Assembly: GCF_014202995.1 (NCBI RefSeq)
Contig: NZ_JACHIA010000005.1
Span: 1-64,000 of the forward strand
DNA from: Longimicrobium terrae
Lineage (GTDB): Bacteria > Gemmatimonadota > Gemmatimonadetes > Longimicrobiales > Longimicrobiaceae
Length of the DNA: 64,000 bases
Direction: 5' to 3'
Part shown: positions 24,811 through 33,260 of the stretch, in pieces
How positions within the stretch are numbered: position 1 is the stretch's first letter
How the letters are laid out: each line of letters begins with the position of its first letter
The notes under the pieces: generated by a model
Databases searched by the model: none
Seen by the model: the letters and a program-made list of their open reading frames with translations, nothing else
Told to the model about the DNA's origin: nothing
Made by a program: the position numbers and the translations under genes

Positions 24811-25284
24811 ATGAGTAGCTATCGCCCGAAGCCCCGCGATGAAATTGCCCGTAACATGAGCGCGATCCGATCCAAGGACAATCGGACTGAGGTCGCTTTA
24901 CGCAAAATTTTGCATCGCAGGGGACTTCGCTACCGCACCTACTACACCGGTCTGCCCGGTAAGCCGGATATAGTCTTTCCCCGGCAGCGTCTCGCCGTCT
25001 TCATTGATGGAGATTACTGGCACGGCCGGCTGTTGAGAGAGAAAGGCCTCGATGCTGTGGTGGCAAAGATAAAATCACCAAACCGGGAATACTGGGTACG
25101 TAAGTTCCAGCGGAATGTAGCACGAGACGACTTCGTGACGTCTGAACTGCGGGCGAAAGGCTGGACTGTCTTGCGCTTCTGGGAAAGCGACACTAAGCGG
25201 GACATTGAAGGCGTGGCACAAGTTATCACAGCGGCCGTGCGTGGGACTCTCGCGAGTAACACCAACGGCCCGGCGACTGAATAG
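24811..25284 (+). CDS. Vsr-like mismatch/PD-(D/E)XK endonuclease, non-canonical
   Basis: A 157-residue homologue of very-short-patch repair endonuclease, which nicks at T:G mismatches arising from deaminated 5-methylcytosine. It often accompanies C5 methyltransferases, as here. Landmarks: ARNMSAIRSKDNRTE with Glu27, GLPGKPDIVF with Asp53, FIDGDYWHG, FQRNVARDD and GWTVLRFWE. Compared with E. coli Vsr, the active-site His64 position is Asp66, His69 is kept as His71, and the zinc-site His-Cys pair after it and the Cys of WEC are missing. The start at 24811 matches homologues better than the coupled GTG at 24769. It converges on the HNH gene. Confidence 0.82.
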   Translation: MSSYRPKPRDEIARNMSAIRSKDNRTEVALRKILHRRGLRYRTYYTGLPGKPDIVFPRQRLAVFIDGDYWHGRLLREKGLDAVVAKIKSPNREYWVRKFQRNVARDDFVTSELRAKGWTVLRFWESDTKRDIEGVAQVITAAVRGTLASNTNGPATE

Positions 25285-25303
25285 ATCACGCGTTTGTAGC
25301 ACG

Positions 25304-26407
25304 CTATGCTCGCTTCCTTTTCTTTCGTTCGGTTTCGATGTGGCTCACTGCCGCCCGGGGCCCTTCCGGCGGCCACGCGGCAAACCGCTCGAGCCGGTAG
25401 TAGGAGATCATGCGCTTCCCCACTCGTTTCTTGCTAACCTTGATTTCCCAACCTATCGAGCGGAGTTCGCGTAAGCGCCGGGTTGGATCTCCTTTGTTTT
25501 CCTCTCGTGCTACCAGGTTGACTACATCGACCGGAACATCACGGCCTTGTAGTGCCTTCAGGAGTTCGCCAATCCGCAGGTGTACTTCCCCGTGGTTGAT
25601 TGCATCGCGGATCGCCGGACCATATTCGTCAAATGAAGCAAAGTGAGCCTGCTTTCCGTGATTGTGCTCACTACAGAGCGCTTGGAGGTTATCAATGTCG
25701 TCTGTGCCACCCCAGTCGACGGGGATTTTATGATCAATGACTAGCTTTACGCGATCCTCCTTTGGTGACCTGCCGCACATCGCACACCTGTATCCATATG
25801 CCTCAAAAACGGTGGCCTCAGTCTTCGCACTTAATTGCCGCCGCGCGCCTCCTTTAGCGGGCCGTCGGCCAACGAGCTTGTACGTCGCTTCCGCACGCTT
25901 CCCAGAGCCGCGGCGGTGAACGACTTCAATCAGGAAATGAGTTCGCAACTCTCGCGTGCGGCGGTCTATCTGCTCATGTGCTTCCCCCAAGGTGCGCTCT
26001 GCATGGGCACGAATCTCCGCCATTGTGGGTGGATGATCCTGCCGCGCATGCAGGAGCGTGTAGATGGCCCGGTGATCGTCTCGCGGTAGAAGAAGGGCCA
26101 GCTCACTAGAATCCGGCTCTGGTAGCGGGTATAAAGGGCCACTCGCCCCATCAGCAAGTACAACCACTTCATCTAACTGGTCGGGTACCACAATCCCGTC
26201 CCAGCGTTGGTCTAAAAAGTCATCCTTGTGGCTGTCTTTAGAAAGCGCATCCATCTGCAGGTTGAGAAACCCGGGACCAGGGAATGAGGCGTCGTTCATA
26301 GAAAGCTCGGTGTCCGCTAACGTGCGTGCTGAACCGACTAGAGTTCCAATATCATATACTTTCCGCCATCGAGAGGACAGAGCCTCTTGCTTGCGGTCTG
26401 AATGCAT
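25304..26407 (-). CDS. HNH endonuclease
   Basis: A 367-residue protein with a central HNH nuclease domain at about 205-260: CAMCGRSPKEDRVKLVIDH, IPVDWGGTDDIDNLQALC and EHNHGK supply the Cys pairs and the catalytic His. The N-terminal 130 residues contain LDQRWDGIVVPD and a helical wing near 130-190 (Arg/Lys-rich). The C-terminal 80 residues look like a winged helix (DPTRRLRELRSIGWEIKV). It may be a second restriction or nicking nuclease, or an anti-phage effector associated with the methyltransferase. The family name cannot be given. It is AT-richer than the chromosome average, like the rest of the island. Its start codon abuts an ATG on the other strand at 26402. Confidence 0.85.
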   Translation of the reverse strand: MHSDRKQEALSSRWRKVYDIGTLVGSARTLADTELSMNDASFPGPGFLNLQMDALSKDSHKDDFLDQRWDGIVVPDQLDEVVVLADGASGPLYPLPEPDSSELALLLPRDDHRAIYTLLHARQDHPPTMAEIRAHAERTLGEAHEQIDRRTRELRTHFLIEVVHRRGSGKRAEATYKLVGRRPAKGGARRQLSAKTEATVFEAYGYRCAMCGRSPKEDRVKLVIDHKIPVDWGGTDDIDNLQALCSEHNHGKQAHFASFDEYGPAIRDAINHGEVHLRIGELLKALQGRDVPVDVVNLVAREENKGDPTRRLRELRSIGWEIKVSKKRVGKRMISYYRLERFAAWPPEGPRAAVSHIETERKKRKRA

Positions 26408-26609
26408 TGGTTTCTAGCCAGTTCATGGAGGATCCGCATGCTTCTGTTTGCATTGTCGTCCATGCTCGGCGGCATCTCTTGGATCTGCGGGCCAGTCTGC
26501 TGTTGCAATCGCGTGTATCGGGACGTTATTTGTGATCCAGCTGAGTGTCTGCCTCGAGTCACACAGCGGTTTACCGAGATCCGCTCCCACCTTTCAGCCC
26601 TGGGCCCAC

Positions 26610-27649
26610 ATGAACGCGAGACTCGCCTTTTTGTCGCTGTCCTGCTGCTCGCATCTACCGCGGCGTGCGACAATCCCGTGAGCCGGAGCACACCGCCCAG
26701 CGCAGCGCCCGATGCACCGAGCAGCGCGAGGTCTGCGGATGGCGTGGTGTACTCGTGTGAGTTGTTCGTCCGGAACGTGCACGGACGTGGGCAGTCGGCC
26801 GAGCACGGGCGGCGGATGAACGTTGTGTTCCCGCGGGCGGAGCTGGCGCCCGGCGGTGTCACGCGGGCGTTCACCTACCGAGGGTACGCGAATGGCGCCA
26901 CCCTGGTGCGGAACGCCGAATGCACGGTCCCGGCAACGCGGGGTGCCATGGAGCGGATCACCCGCACCTTCATTCGTGAGGGCGCCCCGGGCGAGCCGAC
27001 AATGCAGGTGATGGCAGACCCGTGGGTGGTTGTCGTGACCGCATGCCAGAACGGGGGAACGTACCCCAGCTGCGAAGATCAACCCACCGACATCCCGGTG
27101 ATGGAGAACGACTGCGCCTTTTACGGCACCTGCAGTCCGACCTCGCCTTCCGGCGGCGGCGGTGGGGGCGGCGGGGGAAATCCTTCGATGTCCTGCGATC
27201 CGAATGTCGATCCGACGTGTAATCAGCTACTGTCCGACCACGACAAGCAACTGATCAAGAATGCAATTGCTGCCTTCGTGCGTCCAAAGGCTGAGATCAG
27301 CGATTCTGCCACTGCAGAGATGTGCGAGCAACTACTTAACACATTCAACAGCATGGTGACGAGCGGGGAGGTGTTCAAGGGAAAGTATGATACACCCAGC
27401 GGAACACGCGATCATTACGGCGCGTGGGATGAGGGAAGCGGAACCATCCATATCGAACCCAAGACGCTCGTTTTGGCCTTGTCAGGCGATTACTATGAGC
27501 TTGCCGCTACGGCCTTGCACGAGGCGGGGCATGAACTGGGCTACCGCCACCCTCTCGGTTCGCACCAAGTGGGAAATTATCTGATCTACATGGACTATCC
27601 TTTCGACCTGCTCAACCCCGGAGAGAACTCGTGCTTGAAAAGTCGCTGA
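26610..27649 (+). pseudogene. Zinc-metalloprotease lipoprotein, frame broken at a T5 tract
   Basis: From 26610 an ATG opens a lipoprotein signal (MNARLAF...), but that frame stops after ~24 codons. The adjacent frame then continues a perfect signal core VAVLLLASTAAC and the mature protein to 27649. Adding one T to the T5 run at 26628-26632 fuses both into one lipoprotein of about 346 residues. The mature protein has a Ser/Pro linker, a central domain with paired cysteines, a Gly9 run (~residue 190), and HEAGHELGYRHP near the C-terminus, a HExxHxxxxxH-like zinc site. Without the shift the frame is open from 26402 with an unrelated N-terminus. This is slippage, a real mutation or a sequencing error. 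The stop overlaps the next gene. Confidence 0.7.
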
Positions 27650-28116
27650 TCCTGTTCATCGTGGCATTGCTGGCAGGCCACAGCGGCTCTTTGAGCGGTC
27701 AGGGCCAAAGCGAATACCGCGCGGACAAGCTCGATGCAGTTTCAGCCAGCATGCGGGCGCGTCTGGACATGATGGATGATCCTGTTCCGTTCGACGCATG
27801 CACCGTCTACGAGCAGGGCGGCAGACCGGACAGTCTGATTTCGCGTCTTTCCCCGGGGCTTCGAGAGTTCCTGGACCGGCCAGTCAATCAACCGTGCGCG
27901 GTGCCCGCCCCCGTATCACGGCCCGGCAACTCGCGCAGCGTGGCGGTGGATTCTCTGGTGCTGGGCGATTCCACGGGTTCAGTGTACCTCACCGTCCAGC
28001 GCGGAGAATGGATGTATCGCGAGCGCCATGACCTCATGCTGACGGCGAATGGACGCCGCTGGGCGCTCCGCGGCGTGCAAGTGTATCCCGGCACGCGGAT
28101 CACTCCGTCGCACTGA
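27631..28116 (+). CDS. Secreted hypothetical protein, paralogue 1
   Basis: A 161-residue exported protein of unknown function. The GTG at 27631 overlaps the end of the metalloprotease frame by 19 nt, with a GGAGAG ribosome site upstream. Residues 1-24 form a signal peptide (LILFIVALLAG core). The mature part shares an ordered pattern with the next gene: PFDAC.VYEQ.GRP near 50, a LDRPVN.PCA block near 85, a RPG.SR segment, then VYLTVQRGEW.YRERH near 130. Two conserved Cys could form a disulfide. The arrangement suggests an operon with the protease and the second paralogue. Confidence 0.75.
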   Translation: MLEKSLILFIVALLAGHSGSLSGQGQSEYRADKLDAVSASMRARLDMMDDPVPFDACTVYEQGGRPDSLISRLSPGLREFLDRPVNQPCAVPAPVSRPGNSRSVAVDSLVLGDSTGSVYLTVQRGEWMYRERHDLMLTANGRRWALRGVQVYPGTRITPSH

Positions 28117-28174
28117 TCTGCAGCCCGAGCGCCGGTTGCGGCCTGTGGAGATCATCCAAAATCAGATTGCCACC

Positions 28175-28666
28175 ATGTCTCGAACGTCGGGCGTTCTCCT
28201 TATCCTGCTGCTCTTCGGAGCCGGCGCTGCTCCCATGCCCGCCAGCGCGCAGCACGCCGGATCCAGGCTGGAAGCGATCCGCACGGTGATGTCGGCAAGG
28301 GCGGGGCAGATGGGCGATCTGCTGCCCTTCGATGCATGCAGCGTGTACGAGCAGGCCGGCCGGCCCGTCGCGATGATCGACAGCATCCGGTTCATCGCTC
28401 GCGATCTGCTGGACCGCCCGGTGAACGACCCCTGCGCGCAGGAGCCCGCCCCGTCGCGGCCAGGGCGCAACCGCTTCGTTCGCGTGGAATCGGTGGTGGT
28501 GACGGATTCAGTAGCGTATGTGGACCTCGCGGTCATCCGCGGCGAGTGGAGCTACCGCGAGCGGCATACGCCTCCGGCGTTGCGCGGTGGCGGTGGTTGG
28601 GGCTGGCGTGAGGCGCGCGTATTTGCTGGACTGCAGGGTTTTCCCGGCACGCGCGCGCCGGACTGA
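28175..28666 (+). CDS. Secreted hypothetical protein, paralogue 2
   Basis: A 163-residue exported protein. The ATG at 28175 opens a clean signal peptide (VLLILLLFGAGAAPMPASAQ), so longer starts are rejected. The mature region aligns with the preceding gene along its length: FDACSVYEQAGRP, LLDRPVNDPCA, SRPGRNRFVRVESVV and VIRGEWSYRERH. The two are therefore a tandem duplication, with about half the positions still shared in those blocks. The C-terminus here is Gly/Trp-rich (GGGGWGWREAR). Function is unknown, and the two Cys are conserved. The third member of the apparent operon lies 58 bp after paralogue 1. Confidence 0.78.
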   Translation: MSRTSGVLLILLLFGAGAAPMPASAQHAGSRLEAIRTVMSARAGQMGDLLPFDACSVYEQAGRPVAMIDSIRFIARDLLDRPVNDPCAQEPAPSRPGRNRFVRVESVVVTDSVAYVDLAVIRGEWSYRERHTPPALRGGGGWGWREARVFAGLQGFPGTRAPD

Positions 28667-28858
28667 ACTCCATCGCACCTGCCGTTTCCTACCTGCGCCC
28701 TCCCCGCAACGGGAGGGCGCGCTGTGTTTCGGCGGATGGCGGCGGCCCGGTGCAGCTGGCCGGAACAGGCGTCGTCTGATCCGGTTCGCATCTTGCCACA
28801 CGGTCCGGGGCTGGCCGGCCGGGAGCCGAGCGGCGCTAACTCGCGGATGCGGGGGCAC

Positions 28859-30610
28859 ATGGCGGGATTGGAAGGCCTGCTCACCGGCCACACGCTGGTG
28901 AAGCGCTACACCATCGAGCAGGTGATTGGCCGCGGCGGGTTCGCCGTGGTCTACCAGGCGCTGGACAAGCGGCTGAACCGGCCCGTGGCCGTAAAGGTCA
29001 TTACGCTCACCGCGGTGGACGAGGGGCTGCGCGAGCAGATGCGCGAGCGCCTGCAGAAGGAGGCGCGCGCGGCCGCCAGCCTGCCGCACCATCCCAACCT
29101 GGTGACGGTGCACGACGTGGGCACCGATCCGCAGCTGGGGCTGGACTTTCTGGTGATGGAAATGCTCTGGGGCCAGAACCTGTCCCAGTACTTCACCCAT
29201 CACGGCCGCCCCAACCTGCACGATGGCCTGCGCATCCTGCGCGACGCGGCGGAGGGCCTCGCCATCGGTCACCGCGCCGGCCTCATCCACCGCGACGTCA
29301 AGCCGGCCAACATCTTTCTGGCCGAGCCCGCCTCGGACGACGAGCCCACGCGCGTGTGCCTGCTGGACTACGGGATCGCGCAGGCCGTGGAAGACGACGC
29401 CACCGTAACGCGGGGCGCCAACACGCCGCTTTCCCCGGCCTACGCCAGCCCCGAGCAGCTGGCCGGCGCGCGCGACCTGACCGCCGCCACGGACGTGTTC
29501 AGCCTGGGCGTGGTGGGATACCAGCTGCTCACCAACGAGCGGCCGTTCGCCACCAAGGCCGGCGAGGCGCCCACCTCGTGGACGGTGCGCCGCCCCATCC
29601 GCGCCTTCAACTCGCGCGTCCCCGCCGCGGTGGAAGCGGTGCTGATGCGGGCAATGTCGGAGTCGCCGGCGGACCGGTATCCGGACGCCGCCGCCTTTGC
29701 CGAAGCGCTGGATGCGGCCCAGCGTCCGGATGACGTCACCGCCGTTGCGCCCGCGCCGGCCATCGTGGCGCCCGTGGCGGCTTCCGCGCCTCCAGTCGAC
29801 ATCCAGCCCGTGGCCGCGCCGCCGGCCGACGACGTGACTGCGCTGGCTCCCGCGCCGCCGCCCATCCGCGAGGAAGCCCCTCGCAGGCCGGTCCCCGCGG
29901 CCGTGTCGTCGCCGCGCGCCATGCCGCCGCTGCGTCCAGCCGCGCCCGCGCGTAAGGGCGGAAGCGGGTTGATCATCGGCATCGTGCTGGCGCTGCTGGT
30001 GGGTGCGGGCGCCATGTGGGCCATGTTCGGCCGGGGCGATGGGGATGAACAGCAGGCGGCGGATCGCCCCGCGCGCGACACCGCGGCGGTCACGCAGCCC
30101 GCCGATCCGTCGCCCACGGACGTGACGGGAACGATGACGGTGGATTCCGCCGCGGTGGACGTTCCGCCGGTCAGCACGGGCGAGCCGTCCGCCACGGAGA
30201 CGGAGCCGGGGATCGCCACGGGCGTGAACCCCACCTTTCCCGCCGTGGAGCCGTCGCCGTCCGCGCCGCGGCCCAGCGCGCCCGTGAGCCGTCCCGCGCC
30301 CTCGCAGCCGGCCGCGACGCGTCCGCAGCCGGCGACGCCCGCGCAGCCCCAGCCGCGTCCCACGACCCCGGCGCCGCGTCCCACGACGCCCACGCAGCCG
30401 CGCCCGCGTCCTACGACGCCGGTGGAGCGCGAGCCGGAGCCCACGCCGCCGCCGGCCCAGCCGCAGCCCGAGCCGCCCGAGCCGCAGCCGCCGGTGCCGC
30501 AGCCGTCGCCGCCGGTGTACACGCCCATCCCGGCGCCCACGCCGCGAACCGAACCGGTGGACACCATCTTCTTTCCGTCCACTCCGCCAAACGGAACGCG
30601 CGGCAGGTAA
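28859..30610 (+). CDS. Membrane Ser/Thr protein kinase (PknB-type)
   Basis: A 583-residue Hanks-type kinase. The cytosolic domain (about 10-285) has the Gly loop GRGGFAVVYQ (24-33), ATP Lys46 in VAVKV, catalytic Asp146 in HRDVKPAN, metal-binding Asp170 in a DYG (not DFG) motif, and SPEQ for APE. An Ala/Pro linker leads to one transmembrane helix (370-391). The ~190-residue exported part is Pro/Thr-rich and repetitive (RPTTP, TPAQPQP) with no PASTA domain. The start at 28859 follows GGGGG and gives the usual N-terminus before HTLVKRYTIEQVIG. Targets are unknown. A hairpin follows at 30650. Confidence 0.9.
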   Translation: MAGLEGLLTGHTLVKRYTIEQVIGRGGFAVVYQALDKRLNRPVAVKVITLTAVDEGLREQMRERLQKEARAAASLPHHPNLVTVHDVGTDPQLGLDFLVMEMLWGQNLSQYFTHHGRPNLHDGLRILRDAAEGLAIGHRAGLIHRDVKPANIFLAEPASDDEPTRVCLLDYGIAQAVEDDATVTRGANTPLSPAYASPEQLAGARDLTAATDVFSLGVVGYQLLTNERPFATKAGEAPTSWTVRRPIRAFNSRVPAAVEAVLMRAMSESPADRYPDAAAFAEALDAAQRPDDVTAVAPAPAIVAPVAASAPPVDIQPVAAPPADDVTALAPAPPPIREEAPRRPVPAAVSSPRAMPPLRPAAPARKGGSGLIIGIVLALLVGAGAMWAMFGRGDGDEQQAADRPARDTAAVTQPADPSPTDVTGTMTVDSAAVDVPPVSTGEPSATETEPGIATGVNPTFPAVEPSPSAPRPSAPVSRPAPSQPAATRPQPATPAQPQPRPTTPAPRPTTPTQPRPRPTTPVEREPEPTPPPAQPQPEPPEPQPPVPQPSPPVYTPIPAPTPRTEPVDTIFFPSTPPNGTRGR

Positions 30611-30649
30611 GCGATCGGTTGATGGCGGATGATGGTTGATGGATGACGA

Positions 30650-30690
30650 GAAGCCCCACGTGATGCCTGATGGCTCGCGTGGGGCTTCGT
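30650..30690 (+). terminator. Hairpin terminator
   Basis: GAAGCCCCACG (30650-30660) pairs with CGTGGGGCTTC (30678-30688) around a 17-nt loop, 40 bp after the kinase gene. No T run follows. Confidence 0.6.
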
Positions 30691-30792
30691 CGTGTCCTCA
30701 TCCACCGCCCGTTCCTTACCGCGCGTGGCGGATTCCGGATCGATGGTGGCGCCTGGTGTATCGCGCGTATGGAGATGATGATTGCGCGCAGG

Positions 30793-31063
30793 CACTCCTG
30801 AGCGAATGAATCCACCGCTCGGACAGCGGTAAGCCCCGACACCGGCTCCTGGCGCATCCGGTTCGGGGCTTCAACTGCATTCGGAATCCGCACGATGGTT
30901 TGGGCCCCAGTCCGCGAAGGCGGACTTCGTGCCTTTCCAGCGCGAATTCACTTGCTCCTGGACAGGCGGACGTGCCGCGGACCGCCACCCGCACCGATGC
31001 CGCCCCCACAGTCCGCGCAGGCGGACTTTGCGCCGTTGTTGCCGCGGCTTCAGCCGCCCGAGC
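30793..31063 (+). repeat. Composite hairpin repeat, copy 5 (B, two C copies)
   Basis: Module B (30793-30880), a truncated C (~30908-30950) and a second C (31008-31063), + orientation. The second C keeps AGTCCGC / GCGGACT and CCGCGGCTTCAGCCGCC. It overlaps the last codons and stop of the GNAT gene (31050), so repeat DNA supplies the gene's 3' end. The preceding region 30691-30792 has no gene. Confidence 0.78.
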
Positions 31064-31499
31064 TCTTTTCCGCCACGGGCAGCCGTTCCATCCGGATCGC
31101 ATAATCCTGGAATCCCACGGATTTCCAGAAGTGATGCCCGCCCCCGTTGCTGGCCAGCACGTCCAGCGTCACCCGCGCGCTCGGCGGGATGATTTCCGCC
31201 ATCAGCAGTGCAATCGCTCGCTTGCCCACGCCGCCGCCGCGGTGCTCGCGCAGCACAAAGAAGTGGCGGATGAACGCCGAGTCGTCCTCGTCATCCACGC
31301 TCACCAGCGAGTACGCCACCGTCTGTCCGTTTTCGATGAACAGGGTGGCCTGATAATCACCCTCTTCCAGCCAGCGGCGCATCCGTGCCTCCAGCCGCTC
31401 CATCGACATTCCGCCGCCGTCCCACTCGTCCTCGATCAGCTGCCGGTTGATGTCGGCCAGCAGCGGTACGTCTGCATCAACCGCCTTGCGATATTCCAT
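31050..31499 (-). CDS. GNAT-family N-acetyltransferase
   Basis: A 149-residue acetyl-CoA-dependent acyltransferase. The N-terminus (MEYRKAVDADVPLLADINRQ) matches GNAT proteins. The acetyl-CoA loop is REHRGGGVGKRAIALL (R/Q-x-x-G-x-G/A near 85-95), followed by LDVLASNGGGHHFWKSVGFQ. It probably acetylates an amine on a small molecule or protein. The substrate is unknown. The last residues (EKSSGG) and the stop lie in a composite-repeat module C. The start at 31499 follows a run of GAAACGAGACCTG, a weak ribosome site. It is separated by ~140 bp from the upstream aminotransferase on the same strand. Confidence 0.86.
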   Translation of the reverse strand: MEYRKAVDADVPLLADINRQLIEDEWDGGGMSMERLEARMRRWLEEGDYQATLFIENGQTVAYSLVSVDDEDDSAFIRHFFVLREHRGGGVGKRAIALLMAEIIPPSARVTLDVLASNGGGHHFWKSVGFQDYAIRMERLPVAEKSSGG

Positions 31500-31642
31500 C
31501 AGGTCTCGTTTCTGTCGAAAAAAGGACCGCGTTCCCCGCGAGACGATTCCCGTCCCGCCACAGAACGCGGTGCTGCAGCCATCAATCCTCGCGCGCATCG
31601 CTGACGTAAAATCTATCCCCGTCTGATACGCGGGCGGACAAT

Positions 31643-33016
31643 CTAACGCATCCCGGCCAGGATCTCTTCGATGGCGCCGAGCGCGTGGTCCACCTGTGCA
31701 TCCGTCATCACGAATGGCGGAGAAAGGGAGAGCACGTTGCCGTGAATTCCGCCGCCGAGCAGCAGCAGCCCGCGGCGCAGCCCTTCCACCATCAGCCGGC
31801 CGGACAGCTCCGGCGCGGGCGCGCGGGAGGTCCGGTCGCGCACCATCTCCACACCGATCATCATCCCCCGGCCGCGCACCTCTCCGATGTGCGGGTGGTC
31901 CGCGCCGATCTCCGCCAGCCGCGCCCGCATCCGCTCGCCGACTGCCGCGCTGCGTTCCACCAGGCCCTCGTCGCGCAGCACGGAGATGGCGGCAAGTGCG
32001 GCGGCGCATCCCACCGGGTGGCCCAGAAAGGTGGAGGTGTGGATGGCCTCTCCGCCTGACTTCGGCCACGCCTGCATCACCGCGTCCGTACCGGTGCAGG
32101 CGGCAAACGGAAATCCGCCCGTCAGCCCTTTTCCCACGAGCATCAGGTCCGGCACCACGCCCCAGTGCTCGCACGCGAACCACTTTCCCGTGCGCCCGAA
32201 TCCGGTGTAGACCTCGTCCAAGATGAGCAGCAGCCCGCGCTCGTCGCAGATCTGGCGCAATCCGGGAAGGAACGCGTCCGGCGGAACGATGTCGCCGCCG
32301 CGCGCCTGAATCGGCTCCACCAGGATTGCGCCGATCCCCTCGTGCGCGGTCCCCGGCGTGTCCAGCACGTGGCGGATGTACCGCAGCGTCTGCTCTCCGA
32401 TCGCGTCCGCATCCCCATCAAACGGCGAGCGGTAAGCATACGGGTACGGCACGAACACCGTCCCCGAGCCCAGCTGTGCCTGAAAAGGTGCGCGGAAATC
32501 TTCCCGCCCGCTTACCGACAGCGCGCGGTACGTCAGCCCGTGGTAGCTGCCGTGAAAAGCCAGCACGCGCGGCTTTCCCGTGGCCATCACGGCCGTCTTG
32601 AGCGCCGCTTCCACCGCTTCCGCGCCGGAGTTGGCGAGAATGCTCCGGTTCAGCCCGCCGGGCGCCACCTCGGCCAGCGCGCGCAGCAGATCCACCTTGA
32701 TGGCCGGCGGATGCACGTCGCCCATCCCGTGCAGCAGCCTTCCCGCCTGCGTCTGGATGGCGGAAACTACGCGTGGATGCCCGTGCCCGATTCCCGTCAC
32801 CGCGAACGCGGAGGTGAGGTCGAGGAACACGTTTCCATCCACGTCGCGCACATTGGAGCCGCGTGCTTCATCCCAGAAAACCGGGAAGTCGTCGGCCAGG
32901 TACGTGACGTTGGGCGATTCCCATCGCGCCAGCTCCGCCGCAAGCTCGCGCGAACGCGGCCCCGGCGGCGGCACGGGAACGGAGGGCAGGGCGGTTCCGG
33001 ACAGCGTTTCGATCAC
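31643..33016 (-). CDS. Class III PLP-dependent aminotransferase
   Basis: A 457-residue fold-type I aminotransferase of the 4-aminobutyrate/ornithine/acetylornithine group. No ATG is available near the N-terminus. A GTG at 33016 gives a homologue-like start (VIETLSG, then a Pro-rich PVPPPGPRSREL). A TTG at 33070 is the alternative. PLP residues: SGAEAVEAALKTA, FHGSYHGLTYRAL, Asp267 in LDEVYTGFGRTG and Lys296 in VGKGLTGG. Cytosolic, it transfers amino groups from omega-amino or amino acids to 2-oxo acids. The exact substrate cannot be inferred. It is downstream of and on the same strand as the FAD oxidoreductase, 245 bp away. Confidence 0.88.
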   Translation of the reverse strand: MIETLSGTALPSVPVPPPGPRSRELAAELARWESPNVTYLADDFPVFWDEARGSNVRDVDGNVFLDLTSAFAVTGIGHGHPRVVSAIQTQAGRLLHGMGDVHPPAIKVDLLRALAEVAPGGLNRSILANSGAEAVEAALKTAVMATGKPRVLAFHGSYHGLTYRALSVSGREDFRAPFQAQLGSGTVFVPYPYAYRSPFDGDADAIGEQTLRYIRHVLDTPGTAHEGIGAILVEPIQARGGDIVPPDAFLPGLRQICDERGLLLILDEVYTGFGRTGKWFACEHWGVVPDLMLVGKGLTGGFPFAACTGTDAVMQAWPKSGGEAIHTSTFLGHPVGCAAALAAISVLRDEGLVERSAAVGERMRARLAEIGADHPHIGEVRGRGMMIGVEMVRDRTSRAPAPELSGRLMVEGLRRGLLLLGGGIHGNVLSLSPPFVMTDAQVDHALGAIEEILAGMR

Positions 33017-33146
33017 GTGCGTGGGGGTCAGGTCAGAAGCTTCAATACATATCGCGATCGTGATACACAATGATAACTGACTTAGCCACGCCGCGCAGTG
33101 CAGTGTGATCTCTGAATCCCGTGCTGCTGACGATCAGTAAACTGCT

Positions 33147-33200
33147 ATCACGCGGAGGACGCGGGGGTGGCGGAGGGGCGCGGGGGAACTGCGGGGGGAT
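33147..33200 (+). repeat. CGCGGAGG-type repeat
   Basis: CACGCGGAGGACGCGGGGGT continues as GGCGGAGGGGCGCGGGGGAA and CTGCGGGGG. The same ~50 bp recur almost without change at 47505-47555. Related tracts are at 20520, 37850, 49570 and 60320. Confidence 0.75.
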
Positions 33201-33260
33201 GTGCGACGCCCCGAACACCGGGCGGGCGTTCGAGGCGTCGGGGCGGATAAGAACGCGGGA

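Noticed and set aside
26402-26609. Using ATG 26402 as the real start of the metalloprotease
   Set aside because: The extra ~75 residues have no lipobox at their hydrophobic part, overlap the HNH start codon and differ in base composition from the rest of the gene. I keep it as an alternative.
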